From positions 1 through 64,000 of the forward strand of contig NZ_JAHKPK010000034.1 of assembly GCF_018860665.1 (NCBI RefSeq): a DNA stretch of 64,000 nucleotides, read 5' to 3'. Positions 36,205 through 44,313 of this stretch are shown here, piece by piece. Each line of letters begins with the position of its first letter. Positions within the stretch are counted from its first letter, which is position 1. Below the pieces are notes generated by a model. The model made no database searches. It was not told where the DNA came from and was given only the letters and a program-made list of their open reading frames with translations. This DNA comes from Pacificibacter marinus (GTDB taxonomy: Bacteria; Pseudomonadota; Alphaproteobacteria; Rhodobacterales; Rhodobacteraceae). A program made the translations under genes and the position numbers.

Positions 36205-37734
36205 ATGGATTTTATACTTCTCGTTTTTAACAGCTTTTCTTTGCTGATGGACCCGTTCAACCTGACTTATGTTGTTCTTGGGTTTTTGATCGGCACCATT
36301 TTTGCGGCCATTCCGGGGTTGACTGCGACCTTGGCCATGGCCTTGTTGTTGCCGTTGACTTACACCTTGAGCGTTGAAACCGCGCTTATGGCTTGTGCCA
36401 GTATCTATATGGCTGGCATGTGTGGTGGCAGTATTACGGCGACCACAATTAATATTCCGGGCGCGCCATCGTCAATGATGACCGCGTTGGATGGATACCC
36501 AATGCAGCAGCAAGGCAAAGGCGCCTTGGCGCTTGGGCACGCAGCTTTAGGGTCAATGTTCGGGGGTGCTGTCGGCGCTTTGCTTTTGATCGCGGTCGCC
36601 CCTTTCGTGGCCGAGCTATCGTTGCTTGTCAAAACCACCGGTAAGTTTTCCTTGCTCGCATTCGCGATCATCGTGGTGGTTATTGCGCAGCGTGGACGTA
36701 TTCCACAAGCTGGATTGGCCGCCTGTATCGGTTTGATGTTGGCGACTGTCGGTTTGGATGCGATGGAGCCGATCACGCGCTTTACCTATGGCGATAGCAA
36801 CCTGACGGCGGGAATTGCCCTGATGCCAGTGATTATCGGGACATTCGCCATCGCCGAAGTTTTGATGCAAGCCTACGAACCAACTGATGACGCGGCCACC
36901 AAAGCGGCTGCGAGCAAGGTTAAAATTCGTCGTCGCGACTTCATTCCTCCGTGGTCTGACATCCGCAAAATCGGCTTTATGTGCTATTTCAAATCCTGCC
37001 TGATCGGGTATTTCGTCGGAACACTGCCGGGGGCGGGTGGGTCTATGGGGTCATTCCTAGCCTATACTGAAACTGTTCGGACGTCTGACGAACCAGAGAC
37101 TTTTGGTAAAGGTAACCCCAAAGGCATCGTCGCCTCGGAAAGCGCCAATAACGCGGTGTGTGGCGGAGCTATGGTTCCCATGCTGACCTTCGGTATTCCA
37201 GGGGATCCCATTACGGCGATTATGCTTGGGGTGCTGGTGATCAACGGCGTACAACCCGGTCCGCAACTTATGTCGGATCAAGCGGGTATGATCGCACCGA
37301 TGTTGGCGGCTTTGCTGTTCAGTGCTGTGGTTCTTATTCCTTTGACACTGTACTTGATCGGGCCATATTTCATCAAGATCGTGTCCATCCGTAAGGATGT
37401 TCTCTATGCGGTGATTGCGCTTTTGGCGATTGTCGGCAGCTTCGTGGCGACTTACTCGACATTCCAGATGTTTATGGCTCTGGGCATGGGTATCCTTGCC
37501 TTCTACCTGCGACGCAATGGGTTCCCTGTGATCACCATGTTGCTTGGATATATTCTAGGCCCGAACCTTGAGGAATTCTTGCGTCGGTCTCTGTCTTTGT
37601 CGAATGGCGATCCAACCACCTTTGTGACAAATCTGGACAGCTTGTTCTTTGTCTTGCTGACGCTCGTCTTTGTCTACTTTCTTGTCATTAGAAAACCAGC
37701 GACAAAATCTCCGGCGGACCGCTCCGCGTCGTAG
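36205..37734 (+). CDS. tctA: Tripartite tricarboxylate transporter large permease TctA (second system)
   Basis: This 509-residue large membrane subunit has family signatures GTIFAAIPGLTATLAMALLLPLTY (near 25), ITATTINIPGAPSSMMTALDGYP and ASESANNAVCGGAMVPMLTFGIPGDP (near 310). It forms the transport channel with TctB. A strong hairpin 15 bases past the stop ends the structural genes, before the GntR gene. Confidence 0.93.
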   Translation: MDFILLVFNSFSLLMDPFNLTYVVLGFLIGTIFAAIPGLTATLAMALLLPLTYTLSVETALMACASIYMAGMCGGSITATTINIPGAPSSMMTALDGYPMQQQGKGALALGHAALGSMFGGAVGALLLIAVAPFVAELSLLVKTTGKFSLLAFAIIVVVIAQRGRIPQAGLAACIGLMLATVGLDAMEPITRFTYGDSNLTAGIALMPVIIGTFAIAEVLMQAYEPTDDAATKAAASKVKIRRRDFIPPWSDIRKIGFMCYFKSCLIGYFVGTLPGAGGSMGSFLAYTETVRTSDEPETFGKGNPKGIVASESANNAVCGGAMVPMLTFGIPGDPITAIMLGVLVINGVQPGPQLMSDQAGMIAPMLAALLFSAVVLIPLTLYLIGPYFIKIVSIRKDVLYAVIALLAIVGSFVATYSTFQMFMALGMGILAFYLRRNGFPVITMLLGYILGPNLEEFLRRSLSLSNGDPTTFVTNLDSLFFVLLTLVFVYFLVIRKPATKSPADRSAS

Positions 37735-37748
37735 CCGTTATTGATAAG

Positions 37749-37778
37749 CCGGCCCTGTGATTGTATAAACAGGGCCGG
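37749..37778 (+). terminator. Strong hairpin between tctA and the GntR regulator gene
   Basis: CCGGCCCTGT and ACAGGGCCGG form a perfect 10-pair GC-rich stem around a 10-base loop, followed by TAAATTTG. It is a probable intrinsic or partial terminator after the tctCBA genes. It also lies in the leader of the regulator gene. Confidence 0.7.
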
Positions 37779-37803
37779 TAAATTTGTTTCAAAGGAGATA
37801 TTG

Positions 37804-38502
37804 GTGTCAGAGACGCAACGCCCCTCATTGGCTGATCAAGTTTACGACAAGTTGCTGGTGAACATTCTTGAAGAAGAATATCCCGTGCACAGTCGGCTTC
37901 CGGCTGAGGATGTCCTTGCGCAAGGGTTCGGTGTCTCTCGGCCCATTGTGCGCGCGGCCCTTTCGCGATTGCGCGATGATGGGATCGTTCAGTCCCGCCG
38001 TGGGTCTGGCAGTTATATTTTGCGTCGCCCAGATCGGCAATTGATTAGCTTTGTTCCTCTTGAATCAATTTCGGATGTGCAGCGGTGTTATGAATTTCGT
38101 ATCGACGTAGAAGGCTCGGCCGCCGCATGGGCCGCAAAACGTAGAGACGATGAAGATCTTGCTGCGATGGAACATGCTTATACCGTTATGGAGCAAGCGT
38201 ACCAAGAAAATGAACTCGCTGTAGATGCAGATCAGATGCTGCACCTCGCTGTGGCGCGGGCATCAAAGAACCCGTTCTTTTCTTCCGTACTTGAATCCTT
38301 GGGCCAACAGATCGCCTTTGGAGTCAAATTGTCTCGGTCTTTAACGCTTTTGGATACGCCCGCGCGTCAAGAACTCGTGTTGGCAGAACATCGAGCCGTG
38401 TTAGAGGCAATCCGGCTAAAACAGCCAGAGGTCGCGTCCGCGACCATGCGCTATCATATAACAGCAGCGAAAGACCGCATGTTCGTTGGTACACAGGACT
38501 GA
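37804..38502 (+). CDS. GntR-family regulator, FadR/FCD subfamily
   Basis: This 232-residue regulator has an N-terminal winged helix (LADQVYDKLLVNILEEEYPVHSRLPAEDVLAQGFGVSRPIVRAALSRLRDDGIV) and a C-terminal all-helical FCD ligand domain with metal-type residues (EFRIDVEGSAAAW, DADQMLHLAVARASKN, AEHRAVLEAI). The GTG at 37804 is preceded by AAAGGAG at correct spacing, so I prefer it to upstream ATGs inside the terminator. FCD proteins sense organic or sugar acids, matching control of the RraA-dehydrogenase-tct genes. Confidence 0.88.
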   Translation: MSETQRPSLADQVYDKLLVNILEEEYPVHSRLPAEDVLAQGFGVSRPIVRAALSRLRDDGIVQSRRGSGSYILRRPDRQLISFVPLESISDVQRCYEFRIDVEGSAAAWAAKRRDDEDLAAMEHAYTVMEQAYQENELAVDADQMLHLAVARASKNPFFSSVLESLGQQIAFGVKLSRSLTLLDTPARQELVLAEHRAVLEAIRLKQPEVASATMRYHITAAKDRMFVGTQD

Positions 38503-39089
38503 ACAGCACTGTGAGGTGCCGTTCAGGTTGACAGGTTTTCAAAGCCTGCAAAAAGACGATCAACCTGTCGCAAAGCCCCGCCTGACATCAGTTGTGACGG
38601 TTTTGGGAAAAATTTAAGTCGTGTTATGCTGCCCTCAGGCCCGTTGTTCCGCACTGCCAATTGGTCACGGCAAGTGTCTGGTCTCGGCTAACGATCGCAA
38701 ACAGCGGGCAGCGGTATCTTCGGCGGCGCACCGGCCAGAGCAAATCAGATCATTGCGCCAAGTCTTTGCTATTAAAAGATCTGATCAGGCAATCCCAAGA
38801 AACAACAGTATCAAAATGAGTTGGTTGGGGCCGTTTTCGGCGATTTGGTCGACCAATCAAAAACTGTAACTCAATCGTGGTCAAGTGTGTGACATGTCGC
38901 GACCACAGTGTTGTTGGTTGAAAGTTATGACGAAGTAAATGGGGCGTATGTGCGCAGCATCTATGTGGTGGTTTCTTGCTTCGAACTGATCGCGATATTT
39001 GGGACCGTGGTACGCCTTAGGAGGCAGTTGAGGGCGCGCACAGGCCGCGAGTGCACAGTGGTGCGCGTCGTCATCAGAGATTTATCTAT
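38503..39089. other. Intergenic region before the phn operon
   Basis: No supported gene is seen. CAGGTTGA (38525-38532) and TCAACCTG (38561-38568) are inverted repeats that may form a loose hairpin after the GntR gene. The rest appears to be upstream DNA of the phosphonate operon, whose Pho box begins at 39090. Confidence 0.5.
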
Positions 39090-39107
39090 CTGTCATAGCT
39101 GTGTCAC
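39090..39107 (+). promoter_or_regulatory. Pho box upstream of phnF
   Basis: CTGTCAT, four bases (AGCT), then GTGTCAC: two 7-base direct repeats spaced 11 bases apart, as in the PhoB consensus (CTGTCAT, four AT-rich bases, CTGTCAC/T). Only the first base of the second repeat differs. It lies 43 bases before the phnF start. This predicts induction of the whole operon by phosphate starvation. Confidence 0.8.
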
Positions 39108-39149
39108 GCAGAGCGCTTATCCAAAATTCATTCGAATGATTGGTGCGGT

Positions 39150-39863
39150 ATGAATAGAAATAAATGGTCCATTGTCTGCGACGGAATCGAAATGGCTATC
39201 TCGTCAGGGCAGTATCCACCTGGTGACAAATTGCCGACAGAGCCAGAGCTGGCTGCTCAGTTCGGCGTTGGCAGGCATTCGGTAAGGCGCGCCATCGCAG
39301 AGCTGGCGAAGGCCGGTAAAGTGAGCGTCGAACAGGGGCGTGGAACCTTTGTTGAAAGCGGCCCGTTGCTTGAATATGCCATCGGACAGCGCACCCGTTT
39401 GCGTAAAAACCTTTTGTCTCAAGGCATCGATATTCACGGCGAACTTTTGGACGCGCAAATCATCACAGCCAGCGCAGAGGTCGCGCGCGCATTGAATTTG
39501 GTTGAGGGCGCTCAAGTTCTTCAAAGTCAGCGGATCACCTTTGGTGATGGCGTGCCGCTGGCCTTTGGTCGCGCCTTTCATTGCCCCAACCGTTTTCCCG
39601 ATTTCGTTGCACGACGCGATGTTCTGGGGTCGGCCACCGAGGCGTATAAAACATACGGAATTGACGATTATCTGCGCGCCCAGACAACCATGCACGCACG
39701 TCTGGCGCAGGCGCATGAGGCCAAGACACTTAAGTTGCACCCGCAGACAGCTGTGATGGTTGTGCGGGCCATAGATCAATTGCTGGACGGCACTCCGATC
39801 AGCTTCAGCGAAGTGATTTGGGCCGCCTCGCGGGTCAAATTCACGATGACAAACGAGGATTAG
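39150..39863 (+). CDS. phnF: Phosphonate operon GntR/UTRA-type regulator PhnF
   Basis: This 237-residue protein has a GntR winged helix (GQYPPGDKLPTEPELAAQFGVGRHSVRRAIAELAKAGKVSVEQGRGTFVE) and a C-terminal UTRA ligand domain. It is the first gene of the C-P lyase operon, as in many phn clusters, and is separated from phnG by 3 bases. PhnF is a local repressor in species where it has been studied. Confidence 0.92.
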   Translation: MNRNKWSIVCDGIEMAISSGQYPPGDKLPTEPELAAQFGVGRHSVRRAIAELAKAGKVSVEQGRGTFVESGPLLEYAIGQRTRLRKNLLSQGIDIHGELLDAQIITASAEVARALNLVEGAQVLQSQRITFGDGVPLAFGRAFHCPNRFPDFVARRDVLGSATEAYKTYGIDDYLRAQTTMHARLAQAHEAKTLKLHPQTAVMVVRAIDQLLDGTPISFSEVIWAASRVKFTMTNED

Positions 39864-39866
39864 ACC

Positions 39867-40301
39867 ATGCCTAAACCTGCACAAGAATTTTCTCACGAAG
39901 ACGCCTTGTCTATATTGGCACGTGCGGATGCAGCAGCGCTCAAGGCGCTTGGTGAAGATCTGGCAATTGGCTTTCCAGATGTCGAAGTGGTGCACAGCCG
40001 AACGGGGCTGGTGATGCTGCCGATGCGTGACACGGCCCAAGGCACAGCTTTTCACTTGGGCGAAGTGCTGGTGAGTGAAGCGCATATTCGTCACGGAACA
40101 CATGAGGGCTACGGCCTACGCAAAGGGATTGATCTTGAGGCAAGCATGGCCATGGCGCTGGTCGATATTGCTTTGGCGAGCGGCACATATGTTGAGATGT
40201 GTCGCGACTTTTTACGCAAATCTGATGCGCAACACCGCGATGCAGACACCGAAACTCTGCGCCGTATTGAAGCCACCCGCGTAGATATGGAGACGTTTTG
40301 A
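39867..40301 (+). CDS. phnG: C-P lyase core subunit PhnG
   Basis: This 144-residue protein is recognisable by GLVMLPMRDTAQGTAFHLGEVLVSEAHI and by EGYGLRKGIDLEASMAMALVDIALASG, the PhnG C-terminal pattern. PhnG is part of the PhnGHIJ core that assists PhnI in coupling phosphonate to ATP. The GYG-GRD segment common in other PhnG proteins reads GYGLRKGID here, a mild divergence. The stop overlaps the phnH start by one base. Confidence 0.88.
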   Translation: MPKPAQEFSHEDALSILARADAAALKALGEDLAIGFPDVEVVHSRTGLVMLPMRDTAQGTAFHLGEVLVSEAHIRHGTHEGYGLRKGIDLEASMAMALVDIALASGTYVEMCRDFLRKSDAQHRDADTETLRRIEATRVDMETF

Positions 40302-40837
40302 TGCTTACTGTACCCACAGCCAACGCGGCAGAAACCCGTGCCAATCAAACCTTTGACGCTTTACTTTGGGCGCTCAGTCGCCCCGGTATGCCGCGTGACA
40401 TAGCGCCTGACGCCGAAGTTGCCATAATCGATGCACTGATCGACCGCGAATGCAAAGTCTATTGCGCCGACCCTGTGTTGATGCCGCATATTTTAAAAGC
40501 GGGGGCGCTCCTTTCTGATCCGACAACGGCGGATCACGCGTTTCTTGGCAAGCTCATAGATGTCAACGTCTTGGAATATCTTAGGGCTGGGACCGATCTT
40601 TACCCCGACGATGGCGCGACTGTTGTGGCCAATGCGCAGATCGGCGCGGGGCAGCTTTTGCGCATAAGCGGCCCGGGTATTGATGGGTCTCTTCAGATCA
40701 ACATCGACGGATTACCCCAAGGATTCTGGACCAAACGCGCCGATTGCCTGCGCTACCCAATGGGGTTTGACATATTTTTGATCGACGGAGGCCGCGTCAT
40801 CGGCCTGCCGCGCTCTACACAAATCGAGGTGCTCTGA
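40301..40837 (+). CDS. phnH: C-P lyase core subunit PhnH
   Basis: This 178-residue protein has the PhnH features: an early FDALLWALSRPGMP, the GTDLYPDDGATVVANAQ strand, the GPGID motif and a final FWTKRADCLRYPMGFDIFLIDGGRVIGLPRST. PhnH is structurally related to PLP-type folds but binds no PLP, and sits in the PhnGHIJ core. Both ends overlap the neighbours by one base, so phnG-H-I translation is coupled. Confidence 0.92.
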   Translation: MLTVPTANAAETRANQTFDALLWALSRPGMPRDIAPDAEVAIIDALIDRECKVYCADPVLMPHILKAGALLSDPTTADHAFLGKLIDVNVLEYLRAGTDLYPDDGATVVANAQIGAGQLLRISGPGIDGSLQINIDGLPQGFWTKRADCLRYPMGFDIFLIDGGRVIGLPRSTQIEVL

Positions 40838-41892
40838 TGGCATATGTTGCGACCCGCGGTGGTGAACGCGCGATTGAACAAGCTGAACGATTATTTCGTG
40901 CCGAAATGGGCACAATCACGCCCGAAAGGATCAACGAGATCAAAGCTGCCATGCCCTATTTGGTGGACCGCGTGATGGGGGAAGCGTCCTTATATGACGA
41001 AGACATCGCGGCCTTGGCATTGGCGCAAACTGGCGGTGAATTGTATGAGGCGGTGCTGGTTTTGCGCGCGTGGCGCACAACGCAGCCGCGTTTAAGTGTG
41101 GCCGAACCCATTGATCAAGATGCGCTCTTCACCCACCGCCGCCTGTCTGCTGCGTTCAAAGACATTCCGGGGGGGCAGCTGTTGGGGCCGACCTTGGACT
41201 ATTCGCACCGTTTGTTGGCCACGCAAGTTTTGACCGGCGAGGCGTTCGACCCCGTGCCTGTTGATCCTGCCGCCACTCCCGCGCCCGCACATCAGCCGTC
41301 TGTGAGTGCTTGGCAAGCCGCCAACGATTTGGTCGATTTACCCGATGATGACACCACACGGCCTGACGATATCCCTGACATTACCCGCGAGCCTTTGCTG
41401 TTCCCGTCCAAACGCGCGCATACATTGCAAAGCCTTGCGCGCGGGGAAACGGGGGGAGTTTTGGCCTTGGGGTATGCCGCGATGCGTGGGTACGGGCAGG
41501 CCCATCCAACCGTAAATGAGCTGCGCTTGGCCGAGGCAGAGATCGTTGTGACCCATCCCAAGGGCACTAAGTTTTCCGCAGGTCGCGTCAAAGTCTCTCA
41601 AGCCGAGGTGCTATCGAAAAAGGGAGAAAAGCTAGAGCTTGGATTTGCCGCCACTCTGGGCTGGAATGAGGTCAAAGTCATCGCCGCTGCCACTCTGGAT
41701 TTGAACAGCGCAGGCGCGCCCAAAGGCGCTGCGACGGAAGAAGAGTTCTTTTTGTACCACACCGAAGGCGTCGAAAGCTCGGGCTTTTGCATCCATTTCA
41801 AACTGCCACATTACGTCACGTTTCAGTCGTCCTTGGACGCCATGCGCGATGCAAAAGCGCGCTCAGCGCAGCAAAAGGAAACAGCGCAATGA
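40837..41892 (+). CDS. phnI: C-P lyase nucleosidase subunit PhnI
   Basis: This 351-residue catalytic subunit displaces adenine from ATP by phosphonate to give the ribose-5-triphosphate phosphonate. Typical motifs are VATRGGERAIEQAE, FKDIPGGQLLGPTLDYSHRLL and the C-terminal HTEGVESSGFCIHFKLPHYVTFQ, which includes the two His residues equivalent to E. coli His328 and His333 near the active-site metal. PhnI therefore looks fully functional, in contrast to PhnJ. The stop overlaps phnJ by 4 bases. Confidence 0.94.
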   Translation: MAYVATRGGERAIEQAERLFRAEMGTITPERINEIKAAMPYLVDRVMGEASLYDEDIAALALAQTGGELYEAVLVLRAWRTTQPRLSVAEPIDQDALFTHRRLSAAFKDIPGGQLLGPTLDYSHRLLATQVLTGEAFDPVPVDPAATPAPAHQPSVSAWQAANDLVDLPDDDTTRPDDIPDITREPLLFPSKRAHTLQSLARGETGGVLALGYAAMRGYGQAHPTVNELRLAEAEIVVTHPKGTKFSAGRVKVSQAEVLSKKGEKLELGFAATLGWNEVKVIAAATLDLNSAGAPKGAATEEEFFLYHTEGVESSGFCIHFKLPHYVTFQSSLDAMRDAKARSAQQKETAQ

Positions 41893-42803
41893 GCCTGAAA
41901 ACCCTCACCCGCGATTGGGAACCGATGAGCTATGGTTTCTTGGATGCCTCCGCCAAACGCGAGCTGCGCCGCAAGATGCTCAAAGCTGTGGCAGTGCCCG
42001 GATGCCAGATGCCCTATGCCAGCCGCGAAGTGCCCATGGCGCGCGGTTGGGGCACGGGCGGTTTGCAAGTGTCCTTGACACTGATCAATCCGAAGACTTG
42101 CGTGAAAGTGATCGATCAAGGCGCTGACGACAGCGTCAATGCCGCGTCAATTCGGTCTTTTCTCGCAAAGGTTTCCGGTGCGCCGACAACGCTCGATACG
42201 CTGAAAGCAGACCTCATTCAGTCACGTCACCGCATTCCAGAAGAGGTGTTGCGCGAAGATCAGGTGCTCGTCCTGCAAGTGCCCAATCCTGAACCTTTGC
42301 GATCCGTTCAACCCAATATGTCCATCGCGCGCCAGATGCATGCAGATGCGGATTACGGGCGGATGTGGTTGCAACTTTACGAACAAATTGTGCGCTCGGG
42401 TCGGATCATGCAAGGGGCGTCTTACCCATCGATGGTCAATGGACGCCATGTGATGACGCCTTCGCCGATCCCGCGTTGGGATGTACCAAAATTGAATATG
42501 GCCAAGCATTTGACGATTCTTTCAGCCGGACGCGAGAAACGTATTTTCGCTGTGCCGCCCTTTACACGGGTCGAACCCTTGGTCTTTGATGATGTGCCCT
42601 ACAAGGTCGAAGATCATGCCAATTTAACGTGTTACAGATCGGGCGTGCGGGGGCTCTTTATGAACGAAATTCCACAAGAGGATGGCAGTTCAACCCATGA
42701 GGTGTCCGACAGTGAGTATGGTGTGAAAGTCATTCGCCGTGCCGATGGCGATGACACCGTGCTGGGCAAAACATGGTATGAAAATGGAGAGATGTCGTCA
42801 TGA
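41889..42803 (+). CDS. phnJ: PhnJ family protein lacking most of the Fe-S cluster cysteines
   Basis: This 304-residue PhnJ relative keeps the fold signatures LRRKMLKAVAVPGCQMPYASREVPM, GWGTGGLQV, KVIDQGADDSVNAASIR, SPIPRWDVPKLNM, GREKRIFAVPPFTRVEPL. Gly38 corresponds to the radical Gly32 of E. coli. In E. coli PhnJ, Cys241, Cys244, Cys266 and Cys272 hold the 4Fe-4S cluster and thiyl radical. The aligned residues here are Cys248, Ser251, Val272 and Gly278 (LTCYRSG, and EVSDSEYG where VCSDTDYC is expected). The frame is open and local similarity continues through the region, so a frameshift does not explain it. A tail of about 25 residues follows. Either the reaction differs or the cluster is held otherwise. 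Confidence 0.85.
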   Translation: MSLKTLTRDWEPMSYGFLDASAKRELRRKMLKAVAVPGCQMPYASREVPMARGWGTGGLQVSLTLINPKTCVKVIDQGADDSVNAASIRSFLAKVSGAPTTLDTLKADLIQSRHRIPEEVLREDQVLVLQVPNPEPLRSVQPNMSIARQMHADADYGRMWLQLYEQIVRSGRIMQGASYPSMVNGRHVMTPSPIPRWDVPKLNMAKHLTILSAGREKRIFAVPPFTRVEPLVFDDVPYKVEDHANLTCYRSGVRGLFMNEIPQEDGSSTHEVSDSEYGVKVIRRADGDDTVLGKTWYENGEMSS

Positions 42804-43597
42804 CCATCACTTTGGACGCACCGCGCATTGTCACAGCGCACCCCTTGATGACATTGAAAAATGTCTCGAAATCGTATGGTGATGTGCGCGCTGTGCGCGA
42901 CGCCTCAGTCGAGGTGTTCCCTGGCGAAGTCATGGGCATCGTCGGCGAAAGTGGATCGGGCAAATCCACGTTGTTGCGGATGATGAACCTCGAAGACACG
43001 CCAGACACGGGCAGCTATACGCTCGACCTGCCCGATGTGCAGGGCAACCTGTTTGAACTGGATAGGTTTGCGCGCCGGATGCTTTGCGCCACGAAAATCG
43101 GTATTGTGTATCAAAATCCGCATCTGGGACTTTTGATGAACCATTCCAGCTCTGGTAATGTCGCCGAACGGCTTTTGGTGGCGGGCGAACGACGGTTTTC
43201 GGTGCTGCGTGACAAGGCCCAAATCGCCCTAGAAGCGTCAGAGTTTCCGTTGGAACGTTTGGACGCCCCGCCGATTGAATTGTCCGGCGGTATGCAGCAA
43301 CGGGTGCAATTGGCCAAGGCCATCGCCTTGGAGCCTGCACTTTTGTTGTTGGATGAACCGACCACGGGTTTGGACGTCAGTGTGCAGGCTCTGGTGCTTG
43401 ATACATTGAAGCGACTGCAACAAGACCGGCAGATCACCATGGTGATCGTGTCTCATGACTTGGGCGTGATCCGCACGATGGCGGACCGTGTCATTGTCAT
43501 GCGCCGTGGTGAAATCGTCGAATCCGGCTTGGCCGATCAGATATTTCAAGACCCTCAACACCCCTATACACAACAATTGGTGCACGCAAAGTTATGA
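42800..43597 (+). CDS. phnK: C-P lyase ABC-type ATPase PhnK
   Basis: This 265-residue ABC ATPase of the phn core operon has Walker [10 protein letters not shown] near 51, signature ELSGGMQQRV and Walker B LLLLDEPTTGLD. PhnK binds the PhnGHIJ core and is not itself part of an importer. The NPHLGLLMNHSSSGNVAERL segment is typical of PhnK. It overlaps phnJ by 4 bases. Confidence 0.92.
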   Translation: MTITLDAPRIVTAHPLMTLKNVSKSYGDVRAVRDASVEVFPGEVMGIVGESGSGKSTLLRMMNLEDTPDTGSYTLDLPDVQGNLFELDRFARRMLCATKIGIVYQNPHLGLLMNHSSSGNVAERLLVAGERRFSVLRDKAQIALEASEFPLERLDAPPIELSGGMQQRVQLAKAIALEPALLLLDEPTTGLDVSVQALVLDTLKRLQQDRQITMVIVSHDLGVIRTMADRVIVMRRGEIVESGLADQIFQDPQHPYTQQLVHAKL

Positions 43598-44313
43598 CAC
43601 TTGTATTGGATGTTCAAAGCCTGACCAAAGGCTTCACGATGCACCATTTGAACACGCAAATGGCGGCTTTTAACGATATTTCCTTTGGCCTGCACTCAGG
43701 TGAGTTTCTTTTGCTCAAAGGCACAAACGGCGCGGGTAAATCGACGTTGTTGCGCACGCTGTATCGCAGCTACTTGGCGCAAAGTGGGGCTGCGTTATTC
43801 CAGTCCTCGCATGGCGTGATCGATTTGATGCGTGCCGCAGATGTGGATATCACCCATTTGCGGCGTAGCGAAATCGGCTTTGTCACCCAGTTCCTTGTGG
43901 CCCGCCCGCGCGTTAGTGCGCAGGCCTTGGTGGCGGAACCTTTGCGCCAAGCCGGACATTCGGCTGATGCGGCACTGGATGAAGCGCGCCGTTGGCTCAG
44001 TGCTTTTGGCGTCAAAGAAGAGTTGTGGCGGGCCTACCCGACGACGTTTTCTGGTGGAGAACAGCAAAAAGTCAATCTTGCCCGTGCATTGATTTTACCG
44101 CAAAAACTATTGCTGCTGGACGAGCCAACGGCATCACTGGATGTCCAAGCCCGCACCGCTTTGGTGGCGCGGTTGGCCGAGTTGAAATCTCAAGGCACAG
44201 CTATGATTGGTGTCTTTCACCACCCTGATGACGTGTCGCATTTGATCGATCGCGTTATCGACCTCACCCCCAATACTTCCAACCCAGAGGACAGAGAAGA
44301 TGTGGCTTACTAA
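43594..44313 (+). CDS. phnL: C-P lyase ABC-type ATPase PhnL
   Basis: This 239-residue ABC ATPase has Walker A GTNGAGKST near 43, signature FSGGEQQKVNLARALI, Walker B LLLLDEPTASLD, and the PhnL stretch HLRRSEIGFVTQFLVARPRVSAQALVAEPL. It works with PhnK in the core complex. Its 3' end overlaps phnM by 14 bases. Confidence 0.92.
   Translation: MTLVLDVQSLTKGFTMHHLNTQMAAFNDISFGLHSGEFLLLKGTNGAGKSTLLRTLYRSYLAQSGAALFQSSHGVIDLMRAADVDITHLRRSEIGFVTQFLVARPRVSAQALVAEPLRQAGHSADAALDEARRWLSAFGVKEELWRAYPTTFSGGEQQKVNLARALILPQKLLLLDEPTASLDVQARTALVARLAELKSQGTAMIGVFHHPDDVSHLIDRVIDLTPNTSNPEDREDVAY

Noticed and set aside
42600-42803. A compensated frameshift as the cause of the missing PhnJ cysteines
   Set aside because: The other frames give no CxxC or CSDTDYC-like sequence, and frame 0 still shows FMNEI and VSDSEYG aligned with the YLDEV and CSDTDYC parts of PhnJ.
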